From Galeruca laticollis (Eukaryota > Arthropoda > Insecta > Coleoptera > Chrysomelidae): DNA of 64,000 nt. The notes below the pieces were generated by a model, which searched no databases, had not been told where the DNA came from, and worked only from the letters and a program-made list of their open reading frames with translations. The position numbers and the translations under genes are program-made. Below, in pieces: positions 22,555-34,990 of the stretch. Each line of letters opens with the position of its first letter. The stretch's first letter is position 1. The DNA is taken from the NCBI GenBank assembly GCA_963921935.1, contig OY998178.1:42276951-42340950 (forward strand), in the 5' to 3' direction.

Positions 22555-22882
22555 ATAGTTTTGGAACTGTCAAACCTTTTATCAAATATAATAGCTTGCT
22601 ATTACTTTTTATAAAAGATCTTTTACAAAAGAAATATTTTATAAAATATGGTATACACTGTCAAATTTTCCATCAAACCTTTTATAAAATATAATAGGCT
22701 ATTACTTTTTATAAAAGATGTTTTACAAAAGAAATATTTTATAGAATATGGTATTTTACACCTGTCAAATTTTTCATCAAAGATCTTTTATGAAAGATCT
22801 TTGTCAGATATCTTTTACAGTCTAATACCGGCCTTACAGTCTTCAACTTGAGCACAAATTGTTTTCTGTTGCTAAAGTAATA

Positions 22883-23887
22883 TTAAATGGAGTCTAAGGT
22901 TCGAAGCTCACATACAAAAAAAACTTCTTGTTGATTGAAGAATGGATTTTATCAAAAATATCATTGCTGCCTATACTCGAACATAAACAAAAACTATCAC
23001 GTCTGTGTTTAACTAAAGATTTCAATAATTTTTGATGGCTTATATTTTATTCGTTCTTCTTATATAAAAGCGTTGTTAAAGGTTGTTTTCAGACAACTGA
23101 GAAATGAAAATATACTTTTCTATATTCAAAAATTAGTTAGTATTGTATTGTATTTTGATTATATTTTTAATACTTCTAGCCAATACATATTGACCACAAA
23201 CGGACAAAAACATCAAGACCATGATATCCGGTTACAAAACACTTGAAATGTTGGTTAACAACAATGTATTCTTGTGGCCTAGAAAAATGTTTGAGAACGA
23301 CTTACCACCCGCAAGTTATTAATGTCTCCAGAAGTTATGTATTTGAAAGCGGTTGTAAAACCAAAAACATTACTGTGAGGTCCGATTCGCAGTTCGCGTT
23401 TTTTAACAGCTGTGACATTTCATATAGTGAGACACTGGATATAAGGAGAATTTTTATCGGACTACCCGCTGTGGATGAATGTTAAGTTAATTTGTTACCT
23501 ATAATACTCGTTAACAAGATGGCCAGAATCGTATCGTATAATTTGGATTAACAATTTATACTCACAAATAACAAGGATTATATAAAATAATGAACGTTAA
23601 TTGATTGAAAAACTTTTATAATCTACTAGTTATTAAAATGATGTCCACATTGTAGTAATTTTGATTTACATAGAATTATTGTGGAACGAATTTCAACATT
23701 GTTTAATGTGTTGATCAAATAGTAAATCTATATTTTTTAATTTTCAATGACAAATCACACTTAGTAGGGGTTGAAACGAATTTTATACATAAAATAGCCA
23801 ATCTTGAGTAAATTCTGTTGATTAAGGTGCTTTACTTAATATCTAACTTAAGAAAATGTTATAAAACTGCGAATTTTTTACTGCAGT
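22883..23887. other. AT-rich spacer
   Basis: No recognisable gene or terminal repeat. Reading frames are short and motif-free. Confidence 0.4.
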
Positions 23888-23889
23888 TT

Positions 23890-24560
23890 GTGTTGTCATA
23901 TCTCGCTTCTCGACGTCCACAAATCTTTATTCCTCCAATCTCCCCCATTTAGTCCATGCTTTTCAATCGTCTCTTTCACGTCTCTCTTCCAGCCATACGG
24001 TGGTCTGCAAGTTTTTTTTTCTTTCTGGCGAATTCCATTGGCTGATCCTCTTCGGCCAGCGATCTTCTTCCATCCGCTCAATGTGTCCATACTATAACTT
24101 CCATAATTTGGCGGACTTGATCGTTTCTAATATGGTCTTATCTTGAGATTTTGCTACTTCTCCTCAAGTAATCCATTTCAAAGGCGCGAAGTATCTGTTT
24201 GTCCCTCTGGTTCAATTTCTAGGTTTCTGCTCCATATATGCAAATATTTTCAGCTATCATGGAATAGATGGTATTTTTGTCTTATTTGGTGATATTCTTG
24301 TTCCAGAGGATTGAATTTGGCTGCCTAATTGCTCTTTTGCCCTTATTACCTATGTCGGCTTTACTTTTTACATTTTATGATATCGTTACCCCTAGATATT
24401 TACAGTTATACTGTGGTTTCGGAGATCTAAGTCTCCTTCGTCTTCTTCTCCAACTACCTTGTACTCAGTGTCCCCACTTTTTATATTATTCTTGGACTTT
24501 CCTCAGCATACAGCTTGCGTCATCTCTAACCATGGCATTTTGGTCGTCAGCTACTTAATA
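23890..24560 (-). pseudogene. Non-LTR retrotransposon C-terminal relic
   Basis: The minus strand shows, with stops and frame changes, NCKYLGVTIS near 24400, SILWNKNITK near 24300, IYGAET near 24230, FEMDYLRRSSKISR.DHIRND near 24190-24120, and a degenerate C-terminal W..R/W block (GWKRDVKETIEKHGLN..DWRNKDLW) to 23896. This is the thumb and C-terminus of an RTE/Jockey-like reverse transcriptase. Its order and content resemble the relic at 0.8-1.9 kb but the two are different copies. Confidence 0.7.
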
Positions 24561-25372
24561 AATCTGCTTCAAAAATAATTTATTATTTTTCTTTCTTCAT
24601 GTTTTACGATTCTAAATATTTTTCGACGTATCAATATTTGCTTTGTTTCTCCATAAACCGCGCAAACAAAAATTTGTCTCAAATTCTTTGACATTGATTA
24701 TATAATTTGAATATGTTCCGAATCAAACATGTTTTTCATATAGATTGTATGTCATGAGTTAATCGAAGTTTCCCATACGCGCACAAACCACGAAAATATT
24801 TTTTAGGGCTTGTTTTACACAAAAGACACTTTGTTATGCACCTCTGGAGAAAGCAAGATCATATATAGAATATTCAGCAATTCATTTTCACACGATGTTC
24901 AATCTTGTATACATTTTTTATTCATAAGGACTCGGCAGAGTTTGTTAAACGACGCTATTATGTTTGCATTTTAATGATAGTAACGTATTGAATATGAGAA
25001 TGTGAGTGTTAGATAAGGAGCGTTATAAATCTTTTGATACTTTAGAATAAGAAAAAACGGTTTGAAATCATATTATATCCATTCATTGAGTGAAATGATT
25101 AAAACGAAGTATTTGCTAATACTACTAGTAATAGCTTAAATTTGGAAGTAAATACTACCCAAATGAAGTAAGTGCTTCGATTATGAAGCAGATACTGCAA
25201 AAATTAGCCTCGCCACAGAAACTACCTCAAAATAGTAGCATTTGTTCGATATATAAGAGCAATTATTATGATACATAAAGCAAATGCTAAGAATCAAAGA
25301 AAATTCTCAATTTTTACCGAAGCCAGCCTCAGTGTTGCTTCGGGGTTGTTTTCTTGAAGCTCTTTGCATAAT

Positions 25373-26096
25373 ATGGAAGAGTTATTGGTGCAGGAGAGAA
25401 AAATAAAGTATTATAAGGAGAGATCATTTGCTGCACGTTAATATCGAAAATTATTTCGGTAAGAAATGTTAGAAAATTTTTTGTTTGATGTTCAGAAAAT
25501 AATTGAGATTGGTTTTTTTCTTTTTATTCAGTTTTGACAAGAACAACAATGGATTTCTAACCACTTTTTGGGTTAAACTGTAGAAACACGAAGCGGAGCC
25601 AACAAATGGGGAATATTTCTAAGAAGTCTTGGAGTTCCAGGTTTTCAGATAGGAGTTGCTAGTTATATAGGTGTAGATCAATCAACTGTGTCGTAAACTC
25701 TGAAAGCTGTTATTAACCAAATTCTGGAAAAGAAGTATGTATGGATCAGGTTTCCACAAACTGCAGTTGAAATTGAACAAGCACAGGAGCATTGGAACAT
25801 ACCACATATAATTGGTGCTATAGATTGTACACATCCGAATGAGCAAGCCTGTAGAGGAATATTTTAATAGGAAAGGTTTCTGCTCAATAAACATACAAGC
25901 TACCTGTTCTCACACAGAACGATTTACTAGTGTGGATGCTTCATGGCCAGGTTCAGCCCATGATAGTAGAATCTGGAAAAATTCTGAAATTTTCAATGTT
26001 ATGATCAACAACAGATATGGTGTTTCATTGATAGGAGATGAAGGTTACAGCTAAGCACCATGGGTACTAACTCCATATAGAAGACCTCTTACAGGT
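25373..26096 (+). pseudogene. HARBI1-like transposase fragment
   Basis: The plus strand carries MEELLVQERKIKYYKERSF near 25375, a helix-turn-helix-like GVASYIGVDQSTVS.TLKAVI near 25650-25710, then FPQTAVEIEQAQEHWNIPHIIGAIDCTHP (first catalytic Asp) near 25750-25835, FTSVDASWPGSAHDSRIW (second Asp) near 25925, and LIGDEGYS near 26030, followed by a stop and PWVLTPYRRPL. Several frameshifts and stops occur. The C-terminal third is missing where the retrotransposon begins. Confidence 0.82.
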
Positions 26097-26098
26097 AG

Positions 26099-27796
26099 AT
26101 GATAAAACTCTGACTGATTCCTTTACTATAACGGAATCGTTCAATGATTATTTTATTAATGTAGGAACACGTCTTGCGAATGAAATAACAAAAACAGATC
26201 GAAAATTCCTTAGCAATAGAATCCCAAATACAATATTTATGACGCCAACAGATGAAAACGAGATACAACGTGTTGTAGAGGAACTGAAATCAAATAAACC
26301 CTCTGGGTTGGACGGGGATTGGAGCTGAAACAATCAAAAAATGCATTGATCTGTTATTATATTCTCTAAAGGCAATCACAAATATGGTTTTAGAAACTAG
26401 AATATTTCCAGATGTTTTAAAAATTGCAGTTGTTAGACCCCTTCATAAATCAGGGAAAAACGGTTGTCTCTCAAACTATAAGCCGATTTCAGTCCTCTCC
26501 AGTTTTAGCAAAATAATAGAAAAGATTATAAAAAGAATAATTAGTTTTGTGCAAAAATATAAGTTACTTTCTGAGAAACAATTTGGCTTTGTTGAGGGAA
26601 AATCAACTCAAGATGCAATTGCTGAATTAATAGGAAATATTTACAAAGCGGCGGATTCCAAGCAACCAGCAATTTGTGTCTTCATCGATTTGGCAAAAGC
26701 GTTCGATACAGTGAGCCATTCAGATTTGATCAATTGTCTTGAAAAAATATAGGATTTAGAGGAAAATCAATAAATCTAATGAATAGCTATCTGAGTAGTC
26801 GACAGCAGTATGTACAAATAGATAACACTCGGAGTAATAAAATAACTGTTCGCTATGGAATCCCCCAATGAACTGTTTTGGGGCCAATCCTTTTTATACT
26901 TTATATCAACGATATGTTCAACTTACCCATTCCTGGTGATATAACTGGGTTTGCCGATGATACGGTTGTTTTATTTAAGGATCTGGACTGGTTCAGTCTT
27001 AAAAATAAAATTCAAAACGCACTACCAGTTTTGTTTGATTTTTACAAGAGCAAACTTCTTACTTAATATAGATAAAACAGAATACTTACCAGTCACCAGT
27101 TACGAGCCAAACCTACCTAATTTTAACCATATCGAAATAAAAAATGGAAAACAAACCTTACGATTAATAGAGAGAAGAACAGTTAAATATCTTGGTATCA
27201 CACTTTATAATCATCTCAGATGGGATACTCATATTTCCATTCTCGTAAAAAAACTCCGTTATTACTTGAGTATATTTAAATATTTGAAAAAGTTTGTTGA
27301 CATCCATCATCTTCGAAGAATGTATCTTGCACTTGTTGAAACCCACATTTTTTATGGTGTCATTGCATGGGGCGGAGTAACAAATAACTACTTGAAAAGT
27401 CTCGAAACAATGCAGAAATGGATCATAAAAATCGTACTTGGAAAAAAAAAGGATTATCCCAGTGATTATCTTTACAGTGAATCTGGGTTGTTTGATATAC
27501 GACAATCTTTTTTTCTTACTCTTTTAATATATCAACGCAAATGTATTTCATCGACCAAACAAGTAGACCATGGTCGTAATACCAGATATAAAGACAAATC
27601 CGTAGAGGTACCTAAAATATCCAAAACCATTGGACAGCGAAGTTATATATTTCTTGCTCCCAAAGTGTACAATAAAATTCCGATTGACATGAGAAAACTC
27701 AACTCAATAACTCTATTCAAAAGAGAAGCTAAAAAATGGATTCATAATAGAACAAGAATGGAAATACACAATATGATAGACCTAAAAAATGTATAA
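26099..27796 (+). pseudogene. Jockey-type non-LTR reverse transcriptase, 5'-truncated
   Basis: Starting abruptly inside the HARBI1 relic, the plus strand encodes FTITESFNDYFINVGTRLAN, LKSNKPSGLDG, then 26384-26752 (VRPLHKSGKNGCLSNYKPIS; EKQFGFVEGKSTQDAI; IDLAKAFDTVSH, the first RT Asp) and 26878-27066 (GPILFILYINDM...GFADDTVVLF, the FADD catalytic box). After a frame change it continues to 27796 (KYLGITLYNHLRWD, YGVIAWGG, C-terminal tail). The endonuclease is absent. Breaks are two or three frameshifts and a stop near 26751. Because it starts within the domain, it fits a truncated insertion by target-primed reverse transcription. Confidence 0.85.
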
Positions 27797-28114
27797 TGAA
27801 AGTTTTTCCATATTCCAAATTCAGTTGCACTTAATGGAATGGCTCTGATCGTATTTTATCGGGTTATTATTGCTATGATTGTTTCATTATCGTGCTATCT
27901 TACCGATGTGTTGTCTGATGTTTTATTTTAGTTTATTTATTCAGAGTTGTGTTTGCGTTTTCATTTATGTGTTATTGTGTTAATTATATTACTATAAGTA
28001 TTTTCTTTGAATTAAAAACTTCCAGTGTGTAGTAAGTGCTTAATTGTAATAGTATTTACTTTTTGTACCAATAAATAAATTCTTTTAATAGTAGCAGTAG
28101 TAAATACTCCGTTT

Positions 28115-29154
28115 TATTCATACCACTCCTTATAAAAATTGTTGAAACCAATATTTTTCTAGGCGATTTTTATTCAGAAATAGCTACTGTATGGCCTCTA
28201 TAATCCAATACACGCTAGTGTAAGTCATGGTTAATATGAGCACTAACAAATAAATAAAACAGGTTCCCTTTAAAAGAACAACTTGAATTTATTAGAAAAA
28301 TGTAAAAAAAATGTCGGTTTTAAGTTTCAGTATGAGTTTGTATAGAAAATTTACTATAAATCATAAAAAACGAGAGCACAAAAAAAGGAAATGAGGATTA
28401 GATACGGTTTTCATAATATAAACATTTTCGCTAATAGCATTGCCGGTTAAATGTGTAGATGTTATGAGTTATTGTTGTAAAAGGTGTACCAGAATTAACG
28501 AAAGATTTGAATTTCATTCATGTAGTAAGTGTGGGCAGTCTTAAGCCTTCCACTAACTGAATATCTACGTCTCTATGTTTACAATTGACATAAGAAGTGA
28601 AGTTGTTGGCAGCAATCGAAAATAAGTTTGGGGGTTCTATAATAACGCATACTGATACTTCGGCCTTAAAATTCTCAAATTAAAACGAAGTTAAATCATG
28701 TCGTTCTTTGTATAATGTAATTGCGTGGCATATTCATAAAATTACAGTTATTTACGACCAAGCAATAAAATATAACTTATGTTTTGAAACGAATTGTTGT
28801 TTACGGTGATTAGGTTGAGTAATACGTTTTTTCTAACAGTACTTTTAACTAAACTTTTAGTTTTATAGTTGACAGACTACATATCGTTAAACTCAATAGT
28901 TCAATACAAAATTTTTGTAGATAAAGTTTTGTTTTTAAGAATAAATGTTCCTAGGATAACAGTAAAGCTGGATTTTATGAATATTAAAATCAAATATAAG
29001 TGGTAGAAAAAATAAATTTGCGATGTTAGGGCCCATTAGACAATATTGACAACTAAAAGATTATATTAGTAGTTTTTAAAAATTCCGTATTTGTTATTTA
29101 GGACCTACGCGTCCCGAATCGGTCCCAAATTATTGTAACCTGATTTGCATACAA
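28115..29154. other. AT-rich spacer
   Basis: No coding motif or structured repeat recognised. Confidence 0.4.
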
Positions 29155-29284
29155 TAGAAAAATAGTATATTGTACAATGAGCATGAAATGGCATACATTT
29201 CCCACGAGTAGGTATATGAAACTTCATATACCTACGAGTTGGAAATGGGTCATTTCATGCAAATTGTACACTATACTTTTTCTA
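29155..29284. mobile_element. Hairpin (foldback) element, about 130 bp
   Basis: The left arm TAGAAAAATAGTATATTGTA... and the right arm ending ...TGTACACTATACTTTTTCTA are reverse complements over about 60 bp with few mismatches. The tips match the hairpins at 9092, 41579 and 53615. The loop is near 29220 (ATATGAAACTTCATAT). Confidence 0.8.
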
Positions 29285-29586
29285 CGACCATCTGAATCAT
29301 AAACAAATCTATAATATGTTTCATAACAATTTTTATTATTAACTTTACTGCCGTCATTGTTGCATGGTTTAGAGATTAGAGTTATTAAGGCGGGTTCTTA
29401 ACGCTGAACGAACCATATATTTTTTCTTTTTGTACATGTACCTACCTACATCGTGAAACAAATAACGTTGGAAATAAAAAAACTTTATGCAGGAAAAATC
29501 GTTATACTTAATTCACCTGCAGAAACAGTTATCAACGTAATATCACCTCCTGCATCTACCAGGATAGTGAGCGATGAAAACCATAC

Positions 29587-29712
29587 ATCCTCGATGCATA
29601 TCCAAGCATTTTAGAAGTCCGTCCTCGATGCCCAGCCAAGTTACGTAAAAGTCCCTCCTCGATGCCCAGCTAAGTTAAGTAAAAGTCCATCCTAAGTAGT
29701 ATTTATTTTTAT
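29587..29712. repeat. 34-bp minisatellite element, about 3 units
   Basis: Three units, (C)TCGATGC...CCAAG...AAAGTCC.TC, match those at 5969 and 9300. The same AGTAGTATTTATTTTTA trailer closes the array. Confidence 0.85.
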
Positions 29713-30191
29713 CAAAAATGTATGTAGAATTACCAGAATTACAAAAAATATTGTATAGACCTGTCGACTAACGTGACAGTAATCCCTTAGGTGGATTAAA
29801 TGGGTCACTTTACTCGCTTGGTGTATAATATACTATTATAAACGAGTTTTGTCAACACTGATGTGAAATGTCAAATTATTAGACAGACGTTAATAAACAT
29901 GACTCGATCATATATTATAATGTAATGACAGTCTAGTAGCTCATGAAAGTCGTGGGAAATGAAACATTTCGATACAGCTAGCCCATGGGAAATGAAAATC
30001 TGTACTACAACGTTGTAGGTTTCTTAATCGAAGACGCACTAGAAATGTACATTTTTCTTTATGGTCGTAGAAAAAATAATTAGCAAAACTTCTCCCATTT
30101 TCCATTTCTATTTTGCAATGTTGATTGATATAACGTAACAAAATGCATATTGACTAAAATGTTTCATTTTTCGTACTGTAACGTTTATTTA

Positions 30192-31057
30192 TTACTTTTC
30201 CGGCCAACCTATCTAATATTCGAGAAAAGTATTGGTTTACCCCAACAAAAGTTGGAATTTAGAATTTTTTTTAGTTATTTTTACGTTTTTCATCTAGAAC
30301 AACACGACAAAACGATTTTTTTAAAAAAAACTCCTGTGTGTATGTCGTCGGCCACTTTTCGTTACATGTCTTGTTAGCACGATACAGCCTCCGGAGTGCA
30401 ACAAGTCATCAATTTTATGATTGAATATTGTTCAGGACATCTTAAAGATGAACCCTATTGATTTTCAGCTTACCAGAGCCAGCACAACAGGTGCTATGGT
30501 ACTAGAAGTACGACATTTTAGTCATTTTTTGAGAAATTTCAGTTTGTTAGCACGATACAGCCTCCGGAGATCAACAAGTCACGAATTTTATGATTGAATA
30601 TTATTCAGGACATCTCACAGATGGATCCTATTGATTTCCAGCTCACCAGAACCAGTACAACAGGTGCTATAGTATTTTAAGTACGATATATTTGTCATTT
30701 TTGGAGAAATTTCAGTTCTATGGTACTAGAAGTACCAAATTTTTGTCATTATTGGAGAATTTTCAGTTTGTTAGCAAGATACAGCCTCCAGAGTGTATAC
30801 AAGTGACCAATTTTATGATTGAATATTGTTCAAGGTGTCTCACAGATGTACCATATTGATTTTCAGCTGACTAGAGCGAGTACAGCGGGTCCTATAAATC
30901 CAGATATACTACGTTTTTGGTTATTTTTGGGGAAATTTCGGTTTGTTAGTACTATACATCCCCCGAAGTATATACAAGTGACAATTTTATAATAGAATAT
31001 TATTCAGGGCCACAGATGCGGAAAAGTTAGTTTTAATCTTTAAACCCGTTTATTTTT
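30192..31057 (+). repeat. Satellite-armed element, arm A (end sequence plus about 3.5 satellite units)
   Basis: It starts TTACTTTTCCGGCCAACCTA, continues through a unique end sequence of about 175 bp (including AGAAAAGTATTGGTTTACCC and TCCTGTGTGTATGTCGTCGG), and then enters tandem units of about 172-176 bp. Each unit starts TTGTTAGCACGATACAGCCT-CCGGAG and ends GAGAAATTTCAG. The array closes with a constant tail, GGCCACAGATGCGGAAAAG, and TTTAATCTTTAAACCCGTTT. An extra partial unit sits at about 30717-30768. The same arm occurs inverted at 42739-43735 and directly at 56635. Confidence 0.85.
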
Positions 31058-31209
31058 AATCAATTAACTAACAGCGCCTATTTCACTGACCAAAAAATAT
31101 CAACAATTATAAGAAAGATTTGAAAAGCTTACTTTTAGATTTAAATTTAGATTTTAACGGGGTTACAATGCACTGAAACCTAAGGTTTATTGTCCCCCCC
31201 CCCCTATCA

Positions 31210-34200
31210 GAGCTGTTCTCGCTACAACTACAGCTCGCCTTCCAGCTCCAGGTTTCTAATGAACTCTAGTATTTGGAACGGCTTCAACGAGGTTATATCG
31301 TCACTCTTACAAGTTTCTTGTCCGAAGCATTTCTTGCGTCGGCTTGCAATGGCGAGGCATTCCAGAACTAGGTGATCCGCAGTTTCATCCTCCTCCCCAC
31401 AGAATCTACACTCGCCAATTTCTGCTAAACCTATTCCATTAGGTGCTTCCTACGGCAGCAATGTCCTGTTAGAAAGCCCGTGAGGAGATGTAGCTTATTT
31501 TTACTGATATCCAAATATTTTTTGGATCTAGCAGTGTCAAAGTTCCGTAGGAACTTTTTGGAATGGTTCAACCCGGGAAGACACCGCCAGAGTGCTTCTC
31601 TTTCGGTTTCCCCCTTCTTCCGAAACTCTTTCTTATAGGAGCATTTTCCTACACCACAGAAGGGCTCCGGGCCAATAAAGGGCGTTTGTGCTCCTTTCCT
31701 GGCAAGTGTATTGGCCTCTTCATTTCCTGTGATTCCCGAGTGGCCATGAACCCAGACCAAAGAGACCCTGTTATTCTTGCCTAACTCATCAAGTTTTCTT
31801 CCGCACTCCCATGCCAACTTTGAGTCAATGACATTGGAGATCAATGCTTTGATAGCTGCTTGACTATCAGAATGGATCGATAAGTCACATTTCTGATAGT
31901 TTATTTCTAGGTTCATTTCCACGAATCTTTCAATCGCAAGTATTTCTGTCTGAGAGACGCTCGGGAAGGAGCCCAACGATAATGAGTATCTAGTGCTCGG
32001 CCCAAATACTCCAGCGCCTGCTCCAGTGGTGGTTTTTGAACCTCCTCGTATTTAGTAACGTAGTGAAATTCTTTTCGATACTTTCTTGATCATTTCGTCA
32101 CTGGAAAGATTCGCTGATGAGATGTATTTTGTTAGAGCTAGGCTCCCTGGTTTTCAATACTCCCATTGCCTGAACCTTCCTTAGATATTTTGAGAATTGC
32201 CTCTTGGGCAGATCTTTCTATCGCCAGATGTAGAGGTGTGAGATCTGTAATGATCTCAAGTGCCCTAGTTGGACACGTTCTCATAGCTCCAGTGATGCAC
32301 AGACAGGCAAGCCTTTGAACTTTGTCGAGGGTCTTCCTCGTGCCGTACTGACTTGCTTTTGTATGCCAAACTATTGCCCCATACGTAATTGCTGGTCTCA
32401 CAATCATGGCGTACATCCATCGCAGTAGTTTTGGGCTACAGCCCCACCTCCTACCAGCTAGATTTCTGCACGCCATCAAAGCTCTTATTGCTTTACTAGC
32501 AGTTATTTCAACATGCTTATTCCACAGAAGCTTACTGTCTAGGGTTATCCCTAGATATTTAACTTCTGATTTCCATTCTATGATTTCCCCGTTTAAGGAT
32601 ATGGGTTTTATGGCTAGAAGTGTTCTTTTCCGGGTAACTGGAATTACTATGGTCTTATTTGGGTTAATATTTAGACCCACTGACAAGCACCATTGCTCAA
32701 TGATTCTGAGGCCCTTTTGTAATAAATCATACAAGGTGCTCTCGAACCCTCCTCTGAATATTAGAACTATGTCATCAGCATAGCCCATACATTTGGAGTC
32801 AAGCTCCGTTAGCCTGTAGACCAACTCATCTACTAAAAGGCTCCATAGAAGGGGAGTTACCACTCCCCCTTGAGGTGTCCCCCGAGTGGCTTTAACTGAG
32901 GTGGTTTGATTCCCCACCAGACAGACACATGAGTTGTGTCGTCAAAGGCCCCAGGAATGCGCACATTGCGATTTCTTTGTTATTCAGAGTTCTCTGGATG
33001 ACTTCGGTCAGCTGATACAGAGCCGTCTCAGTTGATCGACCCGCACTGTAGGCATGCTGACATTTATGAAGTGGTATATTCTCCAGATTCTCTGTTCTTA
33101 TGTAGTTATCCACTACTTTCTCCATCGTTTTGAGTAGGAACGATGTTAGGCAGATGAGTCAGTCCCATCTTTTTTCCCCATTTTTGGTATGAAGGTTATC
33201 CTTGGCCTTCTCCATTTTCTAGGTATTAGACCCACTGCTAGACTGCTTCTTGTAATCTTAAGCAGGTGAGGAAGAATCTTATCTATCCCTTGCTGCAGGA
33301 GTGCTGGAAATATTCCATCCACTCCTGGTGATTTATATGGTTAAAAGGTTCCTATTTGCCTATTTCAACCGTTGTCTGGTAAATATTTTCTTAGCAATGT
33401 CCCAATCTTCCTTGCGGGATTTTTTGGTGTAATTCATTGCTATTTCAATGCTTGTTGCTGGTTCACTACCTGGAAAGTGGGTTCTAAGAAGAAGAATCGA
33501 TCGTTCCTCTTCACCTTCCGTGTATGATTCGTATGGCTTTTTCAACGACATTGTGGGGTTAGTTCCCCCATTTGCCATTACCTTTTGTAGTCTGGCCGCT
33601 GTGTGAATGGAAGTAATCTTTTCTCAGAAGGCTTGAAAATTAAGCCTTTTGGCCTTCCTAATCTCTTTATTGTACTGAATGAGCTTCTCAGTGTACCTCT
33701 GCCAATTACCGTCACGTTTCGCTTTATTAAAAGCTGACGGACCTATTTTCTTAGGTTTGACAGGTTCTCATTCCACCAAGGAGCATCTTTTTCTGAACGA
33801 GCTTTTGACAGTGAGCAACTGGAATGAAAAGCTTCCATTATTGCCTCACTGACTGTTCGACTCTTTGTTCCAGGTCGTAGTGCGGGTGATTTACCCTATT
33901 CAGTTCGACTTGTTCCAAATTGTCCTTCAGATTGGTCTTGTAAAGAGACCAATCGGTATTTCTAGGATTTCGGATTGTAGGAATCGAGGTGGTATTTCCC
34001 TCTATCCTAAATTCGATGATCCTATGGTCGAATAGTGATGGCTCGCTCATCACCCTCCAATCTTTCACATTTTTCCTAGAAGCAACATTAACAATTGTTA
34101 CGTCCAGGACCTCTTCTCTTGCTCTCGTGACAAAGGTGGGGTTGTCCCCACATTTAAGGTCTCAAGGTTATTCGCTAATAGATATTCTAGTAAACACTAA

Positions 34201-34515
34201 CCTTTTGCGTTGTTATTAGTGATTCCCCACACGGTATAGTGTGCGTTGGCATCACAACCAATTATAATTGGCAGCCGTCTGCTATTGTACTTCTTCTGGC
34301 GGTGTCATCGGCCCGTCTCCAGCGAAGTAGACAGAGGCAATGATGATGTCTCGGTCGATACCCCCAATGTTGAGGTGAACCATGATTGGAACAAGGTCCC
34401 GTGACACGTATTCTGAAGCACTTCTAGTAGCATGAAGAATCGTTGCTTATTTTGTTCTAAACCTGCTTCACCATCAGACTCTTTTAAATGTTCTATGTAC
34501 TTTAGATACATTCAC
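31210..34515 (-). pseudogene. I-type non-LTR retrotransposon (endonuclease, RT, RNase H, zinc knuckle), broken
   Basis: On the minus strand from about 34515: endonuclease remnants (IIIASVYFAGDGP; IIIGCDANAHYTVWG; VKDWRVMSEPSLFDHRIIEF), then RT fingers (SPGVDGIFPALLQ near 33310), HKCQHAYSAGRSTETALYQL near 33050, GTPQGGVVTPLLWSLL and CMGYADDIVLIF (YADD) near 32880-32770, and KYLGITLDSKLLWNKH. A separate RNase H domain follows (SIHSDSQAAIKAL, VWVHGHSGITGNEEAN, 31976-31431). After a last frameshift comes a CCHC knuckle (GECRFCGEEDETADHLVLEC near 31420-31360). At least five frame changes or stops occur. RNase H plus the downstream knuckle points to the I superfamily. The first open reading frame is not visible. 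Confidence 0.88.
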
Positions 34516-34990
34516 AATAAATGTATTTTAATCCACAACGACAAACTAAATGAAATATCTGTAGAATAAAGAACTCTTAACAACATGTGCAACTTATGCA
34601 GAGTGAATTAAACTTATTTTTGGAAATTATTTTATTATTACTTATTTATGTCGCGTTATGTTATGTTGCGTTTTTTCTGGGTTTCTGAGTTGTATCATTA
34701 TTTTTTTGTTCATAAATGTTAACGTAGTAGTGCTAGCAGTAATTGCTTCTTACAAAACTGTTATGAAAAATCGTTTATCAAAGATTGGCAAGTTCAAACA
34801 TATTAGTTATTATTATAATTATATAATTATTAAGAACTAATTATTAATCTAATATACTAACATATTTATGTTGCGTTGCTCAGAGGTTGATTATTATTTT
34901 TTGTTAATAATAGTTAAAGTTGTAAACGTGTTAACTCTTGTAAATTTGTTATTAAAAATAATTTGTCAACACTCCCAATATTTATATTTT
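34516..34990. other. AT-rich spacer
   Basis: No gene recognised. Two TATTTATGT(C/T)GCGTT stretches (about 34645 and 34864) suggest a weak old duplication. Confidence 0.35.

Larger units (their letters stand above)
17639..22882. mobile_element. PIF/Harbinger element with long inverted ends and a nested MULE
   Basis: The left end starting AATATTACTTTAGCAACAGA (17639) and the right end (reverse complement ending at 22882) are inverted copies over roughly 85-95 bp with only a few differences. Each contains ...GGTATTAGACTGTAAAAGAT. The typical Harbinger end would be the inner GGCCGGTATTAGAC. Both inner ends are bordered by TAA (left) and TTA (right) within the outer repeat. The element carries a transposase (plus) and a Myb/MADF-like gene (minus). 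Without the MULE it would be about 3.2 kb. Confidence 0.75.
25101..28114 (+). mobile_element. HARBI1-like (PIF/Harbinger) relic split by a retrotransposon
   Basis: The left AAAACGAAGTATTTGCTAAT (25101) and the right end read inward (AAAACGGAGTATTTACTACT, from 28114) look like inverted ends of about 30 bp. The transposase relic lies inside the left part, and a Jockey-type element occupies most of the rest. The matching of the ends is by eye, with gaps. Confidence 0.5.

Noticed and set aside
27164..27505. 113-codon minus-strand frame
   Set aside because: It is antisense to the C-terminal part of the Jockey-type reverse transcriptase.
30360..31020. Regular repeats suggestive of a CRISPR array
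   Set aside because: Units are ~175 bp, contiguous and diverged along their whole length, with no constant short repeat separating unique spacers. The host is a eukaryote. This is satellite DNA.
32406..32783. 125-codon plus-strand frame
   Set aside because: It is the complement of the I-type reverse transcriptase around its YADD box.
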